Source of the DNA: an uncultured Dechloromonas sp.
Lineage (GTDB): Bacteria; Pseudomonadota; Gammaproteobacteria; Burkholderiales; Rhodocyclaceae
Assembly: GCA_946477505.1 (NCBI GenBank)
Contig: CAMKYP010000311.1
Coordinates: 1 to 5,068 of the forward strand
Reading direction: 5' to 3'
DNA length: 5,068 bases
Under the pieces are notes generated by a model. That model did no database searches and was not told the origin of the DNA. It saw nothing but the letters and a program-made list of their open reading frames with translations. Below are positions 1-5,068 of this stretch, piece by piece. Numbering within the stretch: position 1 is the stretch's first letter; the number at the start of each line of letters is the position of its first letter. The position numbers and the translations under genes are program-made.

Positions 1-8
1 CCTAGATC

Positions 9-41
9 AAGCCAAGGTACCTGATCCAGGGTACTTGGCTT
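9..41 (-). terminator. Hairpin at the 3' end of guaA, possible terminator
   Basis: Two 8-base arms (9-16 and 34-41) are perfectly complementary. The pairing continues with a further 4 bp (18-21 with 30-33) past a single bulged base at 17, leaving an 8-base loop. Read on the minus strand, the first arm begins inside the guaA TAA stop codon, which is where a terminator of guaBA would be expected. No clear run of T follows on the minus strand (the sequence after the stem is GATC-like), so it is not a classic Rho-independent terminator. It may work with Rho, protect the 3' end of the mRNA, or serve a converging gene just outside the window. Confidence 0.45.
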
Positions 42-1674
42 ATTCCCACTCAATCGTTGCCGGCGGCTTGCCGGATACATCGTAGACGACACGGTTCAAA
101 CCGCGAACCTCGTTGATGATCCGGTTTGACACCCGACCGAGCAGTTCGTACGGCAGGTGAGCCCAATGGGCGGTCATAAAGTCGCTGGTCACTACGGCGC
201 GCAAGGCAACGACATTCTCGTAGGTGCGGCCGTCGCCCATCACACCAACACTCTTGACCGGCAGGAAGACCGCAAAGGCTTGGCTGGTGAGGTCATACCA
301 GCTCTTGCCGATGTCGGCTGCAGTACAGGCACCTGCCGCCACATCGCGCTCGGTGGCGTGCGTGGCGCGCAGCTCGTCGATGAAGATGGCATCAGCACGC
401 TGCAGCAGACTGGCCGACTCTCGCTTGACTTCGCCAAGGATACGCACCCCCAGGCCTGGCCCGGGGAAGGGATGGCGATAAACCATTTCGCGCGGCAGGC
501 CAAGGGCGACACCAAGTTCGCGGACTTCGTCCTTGAACAGCTCGCGTAGCGGCTCAAGCAGCTTGAGATGCATGTCTTCCGGCAGGCCACCGACGTTATG
601 GTGGCTCTTGATCGTATGGGCACCCTTCTTGCCCTTGCCGGCCGATTCGATCACGTCCGGGTAGATCGTGCCCTGGGCCAGCCACTTGGCAGCGGAGAGC
701 TTCTTCGATTCGGCCTGGAAGACCTCGACGAATTCCTTGCCGATGATCTTGCGCTTCTGCTCTGGGTCGGAGACGCCGGCCAGCTTGCCCATGAAGTCGT
801 CGACCGCATCGACACGAATGACCTTGACGCCGAGGTTACGGGCGAACATTTCCATGACCATGTCGCCTTCGTTGAGGCGCAGGAGGCCATGATCGACAAA
901 GACGCAGGTCAGCTGGTCGCCGATCGCCTTGTGGATCAACGCCGCGGCTACGCTCGAATCGACGCCACCTGACAAGCCAAGAATCACCTCCTCGTCGCCG
1001 ACCTGGCGCTGGATGGCATCCACTGCTTCAGCGATATAGTCGCCCATCACCCAATCGGTGCCGCAGCCACAGATGCCATGCACGAAACGTTCGAGAATGG
1101 CGCGGCCCTGCTGGGTGTGCGTCACTTCCGGGTGAAACTGGACCGCATAGAATTTGCGACTCTCGTCGGCCATCGCGGCAATCGGGCAGGAGGCAGTCGA
1201 GGCCATTTTGACAAAACCAGGCGGCAGCTCCATGACCGAGTCGCCGTGGCTCATCCAGACCTTCAGCATTCCGTGGCCTTCCGGGCTATAGAAGTCGGCG
1301 ATATCGTTCAGCAGCGCCGTGTGGCCATGGGCGCGAACTTCCGAATAGCCGAATTCGCGTGCTTTGCCAGCGGCCTCGGCGGTCATCACCTTGCCGCCCA
1401 ACTGCTGAGCCATGGTTTGCATGCCGTAGCAGATGCCGAGCACCGGAATCCCCAACTCGAACACAGCATTCGGCGCACGCGGCGTATCGCCTTCGGTCAC
1501 CGAACTGGGGCCGCCAGAGAGAATGATGCCCTTGGCGCCGTAGTTGCGGATGAAGTCGTCGGACACGTCGTACGGATGGATTTCGCAGAAGACCTTGGCT
1601 TCACGCACGCGACGGGCGATCAGTTGGGTGACCTGGGAGCCGAAATCGAGGATGAGGATTTTCTGGTGGGACAT
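40..1674 (-). CDS. guaA: GMP synthase (glutamine-hydrolysing), GuaA
   Basis: This cytoplasmic enzyme converts XMP to GMP using ATP and ammonia released from glutamine, the last step of GMP synthesis. The 544-residue protein has the full two-part architecture. Residues 1 to about 205 form a class I glutamine amidotransferase with ILDFGSQ (8-14), the nucleophile Cys82 in GICYGMQ, and the His181/Glu183 pair in QFHPEVTH. Next comes the ATP pyrophosphatase domain with the P-loop SGGVDSS (235-241). The C-terminal dimerisation and XMP-binding domain ends in KPPATIEWE, the usual terminus, so the gene is complete. The start at 1674 gives the conserved MSHQKILILDFGSQ; an in-frame ATG at 1728 would add 18 unconserved residues across an intergenic hairpin. 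An AAGG ribosome-binding site (1683-1686) lies 8 nt upstream. The protein is 19 residues longer than the E. coli enzyme (525), mainly through an insertion near residues 438-458. It follows guaB by 62 bp, as in a guaBA operon. Confidence 0.98.
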   Translation of the reverse strand: MSHQKILILDFGSQVTQLIARRVREAKVFCEIHPYDVSDDFIRNYGAKGIILSGGPSSVTEGDTPRAPNAVFELGIPVLGICYGMQTMAQQLGGKVMTAEAAGKAREFGYSEVRAHGHTALLNDIADFYSPEGHGMLKVWMSHGDSVMELPPGFVKMASTASCPIAAMADESRKFYAVQFHPEVTHTQQGRAILERFVHGICGCGTDWVMGDYIAEAVDAIQRQVGDEEVILGLSGGVDSSVAAALIHKAIGDQLTCVFVDHGLLRLNEGDMVMEMFARNLGVKVIRVDAVDDFMGKLAGVSDPEQKRKIIGKEFVEVFQAESKKLSAAKWLAQGTIYPDVIESAGKGKKGAHTIKSHHNVGGLPEDMHLKLLEPLRELFKDEVRELGVALGLPREMVYRHPFPGPGLGVRILGEVKRESASLLQRADAIFIDELRATHATERDVAAGACTAADIGKSWYDLTSQAFAVFLPVKSVGVMGDGRTYENVVALRAVVTSDFMTAHWAHLPYELLGRVSNRIINEVRGLNRVVYDVSGKPPATIEWE

Positions 1675-1691
1675 GGGCAGGACCTTGAATG

Positions 1692-1721
1692 AAAAGGGGC
1701 GGCTACCGGAGCCGCCCCTCT
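1692..1721 (-). terminator. Terminator-like hairpin between guaB and guaA
   Basis: The arms 1696-1704 and 1710-1718 form a perfect 9-bp, nearly all-GC stem with a 5-base loop. On the minus strand the stem is followed at once by four T (1692-1695), which can also pair with A-G-A on the other side. This has the shape of a Rho-independent terminator pointing from guaB toward guaA, with a short T run that suggests partial readthrough. It lies downstream of the guaB stop (1737-1739) and upstream of the guaA ribosome-binding site (1683-1686). It could lower guaA expression relative to guaB or stabilise the guaB transcript after processing. No guaA promoter of its own is obvious in the gap. Confidence 0.6.
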
Positions 1722-1736
1722 GGGACACTGAAACGA

Positions 1737-3200
1737 TCAGTCGAGGTGGTAGTTCGGCGCTTCCTTGGTGATCTGCACGTCGTGGACGTGCGACTCGCGA
1801 ATGCCGGCCGAGGTGATTTCGACAAAACAGGCATTTTCATGCATGTGGGCGATGGTCGGGCTGCCGAGATAACCCATCGACGAACGCAGGCCGCCCATCA
1901 ACTGGTGGATCACGGCAAGCACCGATCCCTTGTAGGGAACACGGCCTTCGATACCTTCCGGCACGAACTTGTCGACGTTGGCCGTTGCTTCCTGGAAATA
2001 ACGATCCGACGAACCGGCCTGCATCGCGCCAAGCGAGCCCATGCCACGATACGATTTGTACGAACGCCCCTGGAACAGCTCAACCTCGCCCGGAGCTTCC
2101 TCGGTGCCGGCGAACAGGCCGCCGAGCATGACCGTGTCGGCGCCAGCCGCGATGGCCTTGGCGATGTCACCGGAGTAGCGTATACCGCCGTCGGCGATCA
2201 TCGGAACGCCGGTACCCTTCAGCGATTCGGATACGTTCTGGATGGCCGTGATCTGCGGTACGCCGACACCTGCCACGATGCGCGTGGTGCAGATGGAACC
2301 GGGACCGATGCCAACCTTGACACCGTCAGCGCCCATGTCGACCAGCGCACGGGCAGCATCTGCGGTGGCGATGTTGCCGCCGATCACTTCGATCTGCGGG
2401 AAATTTTTCTTGACCCACTTGACGCGGTCGAGTACGCCTTGCGAGTGGCCGTGCGCCGTATCGACGACAACCACGTCAACGCCGGCCTCGGCCAGCAACT
2501 CGACGCGCTCTTCGGTGCCAGCGCCGACGCCGACAGCCGCACCGGCGCGCAGGCGCCCGGAGGCATCCTTGTTGGCCAGCGGATGCTCGGTCGACTTGAG
2601 AATATCCTTGACTGTGATCAGGCCACGCAGGTTGAAGTCGTCATCCACGACCAGCACGCGCTCCAGGCGGTGGGTACGAATCAACTCCTTGGCGTCCTCG
2701 ACGCTGGCACCTTCCTTGACAGTAACCAGACGCTTTTTCGGCGTCATGATCGACTTGACCGGCTGATCCAGATTGGTTTCGAAGCGCAAGTCGCGGTTGG
2801 TGACAATACCGACCACCTTGCCGGACTTGTCGAGCACCGGCAGGCCGGAAATCCGGTATTGACGGGTAATCTCAAGCACATCGCGAACTGTCATCAGCGG
2901 CGAAACGGTAATTGGATCCTTCAGGATGCCAGACTCGAACCGCTTGACCTTGGCCACTTCAGCTGCCTGGGCCTTGGCTGTGAGGTTCTTGTGGATGATG
3001 CCGATACCGCCCTCCTGAGCCAGCGCAATGGCAAGACGCCCTTCCGTCACGGTATCCATGGCGGCCGAAAGCAGCGGCAGGTTCAGGGTAATGTTGCGGG
3101 TCAGCTTGGTAGCAAGACTGACATCGCGCGGTAGGACTTGAGAATGTGCGGGGACGAGCAGTACGTCGTCGAAAGTAAGGGCTTTTTGCAGCAGTCGCAT
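1737..3200 (-). CDS. guaB: IMP dehydrogenase, GuaB
   Basis: This cytoplasmic enzyme oxidises IMP to XMP with NAD+, the first committed and usually rate-limiting step of guanine nucleotide synthesis. The 487 residues match the usual length (E. coli has 488). The N-terminal ALTFDDVLLVPAHS (7-20) is the family signature. Two CBS domains, which bind regulatory nucleotides, are inserted in the barrel at about 92-206. The catalytic loop GPGSICTTR (299-307) holds the nucleophile Cys304. ADGGIRYSGD (336-345) contacts the IMP phosphate, and the mobile flap carries SSDRYFQE with the Arg400-Tyr401 pair, then EGIEGRVPYKG. The start at 3200 is set by homology: an ATG at 3272 would add 24 residues and run into the divergent gene. 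The ribosome-binding site is poor: AAAGG sits only 2 nt from the ATG, and TTGGA (3210-3214) is the better-spaced option. It is the first gene of guaBA; the promoter is probably the TATAAT at 3229-3234. Confidence 0.98.
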   Translation of the reverse strand: MRLLQKALTFDDVLLVPAHSQVLPRDVSLATKLTRNITLNLPLLSAAMDTVTEGRLAIALAQEGGIGIIHKNLTAKAQAAEVAKVKRFESGILKDPITVSPLMTVRDVLEITRQYRISGLPVLDKSGKVVGIVTNRDLRFETNLDQPVKSIMTPKKRLVTVKEGASVEDAKELIRTHRLERVLVVDDDFNLRGLITVKDILKSTEHPLANKDASGRLRAGAAVGVGAGTEERVELLAEAGVDVVVVDTAHGHSQGVLDRVKWVKKNFPQIEVIGGNIATADAARALVDMGADGVKVGIGPGSICTTRIVAGVGVPQITAIQNVSESLKGTGVPMIADGGIRYSGDIAKAIAAGADTVMLGGLFAGTEEAPGEVELFQGRSYKSYRGMGSLGAMQAGSSDRYFQEATANVDKFVPEGIEGRVPYKGSVLAVIHQLMGGLRSSMGYLGSPTIAHMHENACFVEITSAGIRESHVHDVQITKEAPNYHLD

Positions 3201-3204
3201 GGCC

Positions 3205-3233
3205 TTTAATCCAAGGTCACAAAATCGTATTAT
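3205..3233 (+). promoter_or_regulatory. Probable promoter of the DUF4124 gene
   Basis: TATTAT at 3228-3233 (5 of 6 match to the -10 consensus) is preceded, with a 17-bp spacer, by TTTAAT at 3205-3210 (3 of 6 match to -35). Transcription would start near 3240 and give a leader of about 16 nt containing the AAGGA ribosome-binding site at 3245-3249. The -10 overlaps the minus-strand guaB -10 almost completely, because GTATTATAC (3227-3235) reads nearly the same on both strands. Confidence 0.4.
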
Positions 3234-3234
3234 A
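3229..3234 (-). promoter_or_regulatory. Probable -10 box of the guaB promoter
   Basis: On the minus strand the sequence reads TATAAT, a perfect sigma-70 -10 hexamer, 28 bp upstream of the guaB ATG. Transcription would start near 3222 and give a leader of about 22 nt. No good -35 hexamer lies 16-18 bp upstream (candidates such as TCTGGG match poorly, and this position overlaps the start codon of the divergent gene). The promoter may therefore depend on the -10 alone or on an activator. I see no PurR-like operator. Confidence 0.5.
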
Positions 3235-3256
3235 CAGAAAAGCAAAGGAAACCCAG

Positions 3257-3760
3257 ATGACCTCGAAACCAATCATCGCATTCGCTGCCGCGGTGGCTAC
3301 CTCCGTCACCGCAATCAATGCGGTTTACGCCGAAACCTACCAATGGAAGGACAGCAGCGGACAAACGGTGATTTCCGACACGCCACCACCTTCCAATGCA
3401 AAAAGCCGTCGCGCCATCGATGCCCGCCAACCGTCCGTCGTCAGCGAGAAGCCGACCGAAAAGATCACCGAAGGCGCAAAGAGCTCTGAAGGCCCGAAAA
3501 CGATGGCCGAGAAAGACATGGAGTTCAAGAAGCGACAGCAGGAAAACAAGGAAAAAGCCGACAAACTCGCCAAGGAGCAAGCCGCTGAGGCAGCGCAGAA
3601 AGATAACTGCGAGCGGGCAAAACAAAACCTGGCAGCCCTGCAGAAAAATCAACCCATGCTGACCCTAGACGACACTGGCCAGCAAAAGCTCATGGATACA
3701 TCACAACGCGAACAGGAACTTGAGCACGCCCGGCGAATCATCGCAGAAACCTGCAAATAG
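3257..3760 (+). CDS. Small secreted DUF4124-domain protein
   Basis: The function is unknown. The 167-residue product starts with a clear Sec signal peptide: lysine near the N-terminus, the hydrophobic stretch IIAFAAAVATSV (6-17), and a probable cut after Ala25 in VYA-ET. The mature protein should be periplasmic or loosely attached to the envelope. Right after the cut comes a short DUF4124 module (about 27-48: YQWKDSSGQTVISDTPPP), a small beta-rich unit common in beta- and gammaproteobacterial exported proteins. Residues 65-130 are very rich in Lys, Glu, Gln and Ala and look like a charged helix or coiled coil. Two cysteines, Cys118 and Cys166, are the only ones and could form a disulfide. The start is supported by AAGGA (3245-3249), 7 nt before the ATG. 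The gene is divergent from guaB and convergent with rnfH, so it appears to be a single-gene unit. The family call is confident; any role would be speculation. Confidence 0.9.
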   Translation: MTSKPIIAFAAAVATSVTAINAVYAETYQWKDSSGQTVISDTPPPSNAKSRRAIDARQPSVVSEKPTEKITEGAKSSEGPKTMAEKDMEFKKRQQENKEKADKLAKEQAAEAAQKDNCERAKQNLAALQKNQPMLTLDDTGQQKLMDTSQREQELEHARRIIAETCK

Positions 3761-3772
3761 CCGCGGCTTGAA

Positions 3773-4099
3773 TCAACCCTCGGAGGCGTCAGCATCACCG
3801 GCGCCTTTTTTCATGACCTTGCCTTCCGCGGCACGCTGCTTGCGGACTTCCTTGGGGTCGGCGATCAACGGTCGATAAATCTCGATCCGGTCCTTGTCCC
3901 GCAACACGGCATCGAGTTTCGACAATTTATTCCAGATTCCGAATTTGTTCTTCCTGATATCGATTTCCGGGTATTTCACCAAAAGTCCGGATGCATCGAG
4001 CCCATTCTGCAAGGTCGCTCCTTCAGAAATCCGAACACGTACGACCTCCTGCTTATTGCTCATGGCATAGCAGACTTCAACATTGAGCATTTCAGCCAT
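3773..4099 (-). CDS. rnfH: RnfH family protein (RatB, UPF0125)
   Basis: This is a small ubiquitin-like (beta-grasp) cytoplasmic protein whose biochemical role is not settled. The name comes from linkage to rnf electron-transport genes in some bacteria, and in E. coli it is also called RatB for its pairing with ratA. The 108 residues show the family core: NVEVCYAM (6-13), the SEGATL turn (25-30), VKYPEIDI (41-48), GIWNKLSKLDAVLRDKDR (54-71), and the hallmark EIYRPLIADPKEVRKQRA (73-90). The tail after 90 is charged and probably disordered. I chose the ATG at 4099 because GGAG (4106-4109) lies 6 nt upstream. ATGs at 4111 and 4090 are also in frame, and the longer frame up to 4300 lies inside ratA. 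The gene overlaps the end of ratA by 8 bp, which suggests translational coupling. No rnf genes are visible here. Confidence 0.93.
   Translation of the reverse strand: MAEMLNVEVCYAMSNKQEVVRVRISEGATLQNGLDASGLLVKYPEIDIRKNKFGIWNKLSKLDAVLRDKDRIEIYRPLIADPKEVRKQRAAEGKVMKKGAGDADASEG
3784..3811 (+). terminator. Rho-independent terminator of the DUF4124 gene, inside rnfH
   Basis: The arms 3784-3790 (AGGCGTC) and 3800-3806 (GGCGCCT) form a 7-bp stem with one T-G wobble and a 9-base loop. The second arm runs into six T (3806-3811, the first of which pairs in the stem). It begins 23 bp after the TAG stop of the plus-strand DUF4124 gene. It lies wholly inside the 3' coding end of rnfH on the opposite strand, where the T run reads as the two AAA lysine codons of MKKGAGDAD. 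Confidence 0.6.
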
Positions 4100-4535
4100 T
4101 GGCAGCTCCATAAACTTGGCTTGCACGCCGCACGAAGGCGTCGACAAAGGTGTTGGCAATGTGACTGAATACGGGGCCAATGACCTTTTCGAACAGTTTG
4201 CTCGAGAACTCGTAGTGCAATTTGAACTCGATCTTGCAGGCATTCTCGGCCAGAGCCTTGAAGTGCCACGCCCCTTCCAGCCGCCGAAACGGCCCGTCAA
4301 TCAGGCGAATGCTCATCTGGCGAGCGTATTCTTTGTCGTTTTCGGTCGTGAACGATGATTTTACGGCATGGTAATTGATATGCAGGGTGGCCACCGTCTT
4401 CACCGAATCCCGATACTTGACCTCGGTGTGACTGCACCACGGTAGAAACGCGGGGTAATCCTCGCAACGGTCGACCAGCTCGAACATTTGTTCGGCCGAT
4501 TGCTCGATCAAGACTGTCTTTTCAACCAGAGCCAT
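4092..4535 (-). CDS. ratA: RatA / COQ10-type START-domain protein
   Basis: This 147-residue cytoplasmic protein belongs to the polyketide cyclase/START family shared by bacterial RatA (YfjG) and mitochondrial Coq10. E. coli RatA was reported to bind 50S subunits and hinder 70S formation when overproduced; Coq10 proteins bind ubiquinone and support respiration. Which activity applies here cannot be told from sequence. Visible family features are VEKTVLIEQSAEQMFELV (4-21), the signature YPAFLPWC (27-34), LIDGPFRRLEGAW (78-90), and the long C-terminal helix VIGPVFSHIANTFVDAFVRRA (118-138). The start at 4535 gives the conserved MALVEKT beginning; an ATG at 4610 would add 25 residues and run past the start of smpB. 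No strong ribosome-binding site is seen close to the ATG (AGGA is about 14 nt away). ratA leads a two-gene unit with rnfH and is divergent from smpB. Confidence 0.94.
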   Translation of the reverse strand: MALVEKTVLIEQSAEQMFELVDRCEDYPAFLPWCSHTEVKYRDSVKTVATLHINYHAVKSSFTTENDKEYARQMSIRLIDGPFRRLEGAWHFKALAENACKIEFKLHYEFSSKLFEKVIGPVFSHIANTFVDAFVRRASQVYGAANG

Positions 4536-4593
4536 GCAGTGGCAGCGTTCCTGTATCCTGTAGAATGGCAATTTTAATGGATCGCCAAGCAGC
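4536..4593. promoter_or_regulatory. Divergent ratA-smpB intergenic region
   Basis: These 58 bp must hold the start signals for both genes unless transcription begins inside the neighbours. On the plus strand TAGAAT (4561-4566) and TTTAAT (4573-4578) each match the -10 consensus at 5 of 6 positions, but neither has a good -35 at the right spacing. On the minus strand TTGCCA (4566-4571) and TTGGCG (4583-4588) resemble -35 boxes without a convincing -10. Ribosome-binding sites are weak on both sides. I cannot assign a promoter with confidence. Confidence 0.3.
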
Positions 4594-5043
4594 ATGAGCA
4601 TTACGGTCAATAAAAAAGCCTTCCACGATTACTTCGTCGAAGACAAATACGAGGCGGGCATGGTTCTCGAAGGATGGGAAGTCAAGGCCATTCGTGCCGG
4701 CCGGATGAACATCAAGGAATCCTACGTCATCATCAAAGGCGGAGAACTCTTTCTGATCGGCATGCACATCAGCCCGCTCACGACCGCCTCGACGCACAAT
4801 AAGCACGATCCGACGCGCACGCGCAAACTGCTCCTGCACGGAAACGAAATCAGCAAGCTCATCGGCAAGGTCGAACGTGCTGGTTACGCCCTTGTGCCGC
4901 TCGACTTGCACTTTCTGCGAGGAAGGATCAAGCTCGAAATCGGACTGGCCAAGGGAAAGAAACAACACGACAAGCGTGCTTCCGAACTGGAAAAAGACTC
5001 CAAGCGGGAAGCGCAGCGCGCCATGAAGGAACATCAAAGATAA
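4594..5043 (+). CDS. smpB: SsrA-binding protein SmpB
   Basis: SmpB binds the tRNA-like part of tmRNA (ssrA) and brings it, with EF-Tu, to ribosomes stalled on broken mRNA. The nascent chain is then tagged for destruction and the ribosome is released. The 149 residues are close to the usual length, with a complete oligonucleotide-binding-type barrel: NKKAFHDYFVEDKYEAGM (6-23), GWEVKAIRAGR (27-37), NIKESYVIIKGGELFLIGMHISP (39-61), the HDPTRTRKLLLH segment (71-82), and YALVPLDLHF (98-107). The C-terminal tail begins with GLAKGKKQHDKR (117-128), the part that enters the empty mRNA channel and folds into a helix in the decoding site. The ATG at 4594 gives the normal N-terminus; only a weak GGA (4579-4581) precedes it. 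The tmRNA gene is not in the window, which ends 25 bp after the stop. smpB is divergent from ratA. Confidence 0.98.
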   Translation: MSITVNKKAFHDYFVEDKYEAGMVLEGWEVKAIRAGRMNIKESYVIIKGGELFLIGMHISPLTTASTHNKHDPTRTRKLLLHGNEISKLIGKVERAGYALVPLDLHFLRGRIKLEIGLAKGKKQHDKRASELEKDSKREAQRAMKEHQR

Positions 5044-5068
5044 AACGCGGTTAGTCGACTTTTATCAA

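Noticed and set aside
1078..1692. A 204-codon open frame on the plus strand opposite guaA
   Set aside because: The translation is low-information and His/Arg-rich with no family features. It is explained by the codon bias of guaA on the other strand.
1675..1728. Longer GuaA start at 1728
   Set aside because: The extra 18 residues are encoded across the intergenic hairpin and are not like any GuaA N-terminus. The start at 1674 has a spaced AAGG and the conserved beginning.
1689..3134. A 481-codon open frame on the plus strand opposite guaB
   Set aside because: It lies antisense to a fully conserved IMP dehydrogenase, its translation shows no recognisable domain, and it has no ribosome-binding site or promoter of its own. 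Long antisense frames are expected opposite GC-biased codons.
3201..3272. Longer GuaB start at 3272
   Set aside because: It would translate the promoter region and part of the divergent gene. The start at 3200 gives the family-typical N-terminus and length.
3759..3768. Palindrome AGCCGCGGCT at the end of the DUF4124 gene
   Set aside because: It has no room for a hairpin loop without losing most of the stem, no T run follows it on either strand, and a 10-base GC palindrome is expected by chance in such DNA.
4092..4535. ratA-rnfH as a classic toxin-antitoxin defence module
   Set aside because: The toxin label comes from overproduction of RatA in E. coli. The genes are widespread core genes related to Coq10 and a ubiquitin-like protein, and there are no signs of mobility or unusual composition here.
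4522..5037. A 171-codon open frame on the minus strand opposite smpB
   Set aside because: It mirrors the conserved smpB reading frame and would cross the divergent ratA start region. No domain or start signal supports it.
5044..5068. Possible start of a tmRNA gene or terminator after smpB
   Set aside because: Only 25 bp remain and they show neither a hairpin nor the conserved tmRNA 5' end, so nothing can be supported.

Overview
This is an ordinary chromosomal housekeeping region from a proteobacterium. The moderately high GC content, the betaproteobacterial style of the GuaA sequence (the stretch GKSWYDLTSQAFAVF in the C-terminal domain), a DUF4124 periplasmic protein, and the order smpB / ratA-rnfH / DUF4124 / guaB-guaA point to a betaproteobacterium. 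Something near the Rhodocyclales is my best guess. That placement rests on recalled family features, not on a search. Six protein-coding genes fill almost the whole window. I see no mobile element, CRISPR array, tRNA or rRNA.

Layout: positions 1-3200 hold the guanine nucleotide operon guaB-guaA on the minus strand. It is read from right to left: IMP dehydrogenase makes XMP and GMP synthetase aminates it to GMP. The 62-bp gap between the two genes carries a strong GC hairpin followed by a short T run, which looks like an internal terminator or attenuator. A second hairpin starts at the guaA stop codon. A 56-bp gap (3201-3256) separates guaB from a divergent plus-strand gene for a small secreted DUF4124 protein with a charged coiled-coil tail. 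This gap contains one symmetric -10-like element that could serve both directions.

The DUF4124 gene converges on rnfH with only 12 bp between the stop codons. Its likely terminator lies inside the 3' end of rnfH. rnfH (ratB) and ratA form a minus-strand pair overlapping by 8 bp. ratA is divergent from smpB, with 58 bp between them. RatA (a ribosome-associated or ubiquinone-binding START-fold protein) and SmpB (partner of tmRNA in ribosome rescue) are neighbours in many proteobacteria, including E. coli.

Nothing here looks like a new biological system. The points most worth a second look are compact regulatory ones: the symmetric divergent promoter, the hairpin inside guaBA, and the terminator embedded in the coding sequence of rnfH. 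The GuaA protein also carries an insertion of roughly 19 residues relative to the E. coli enzyme.
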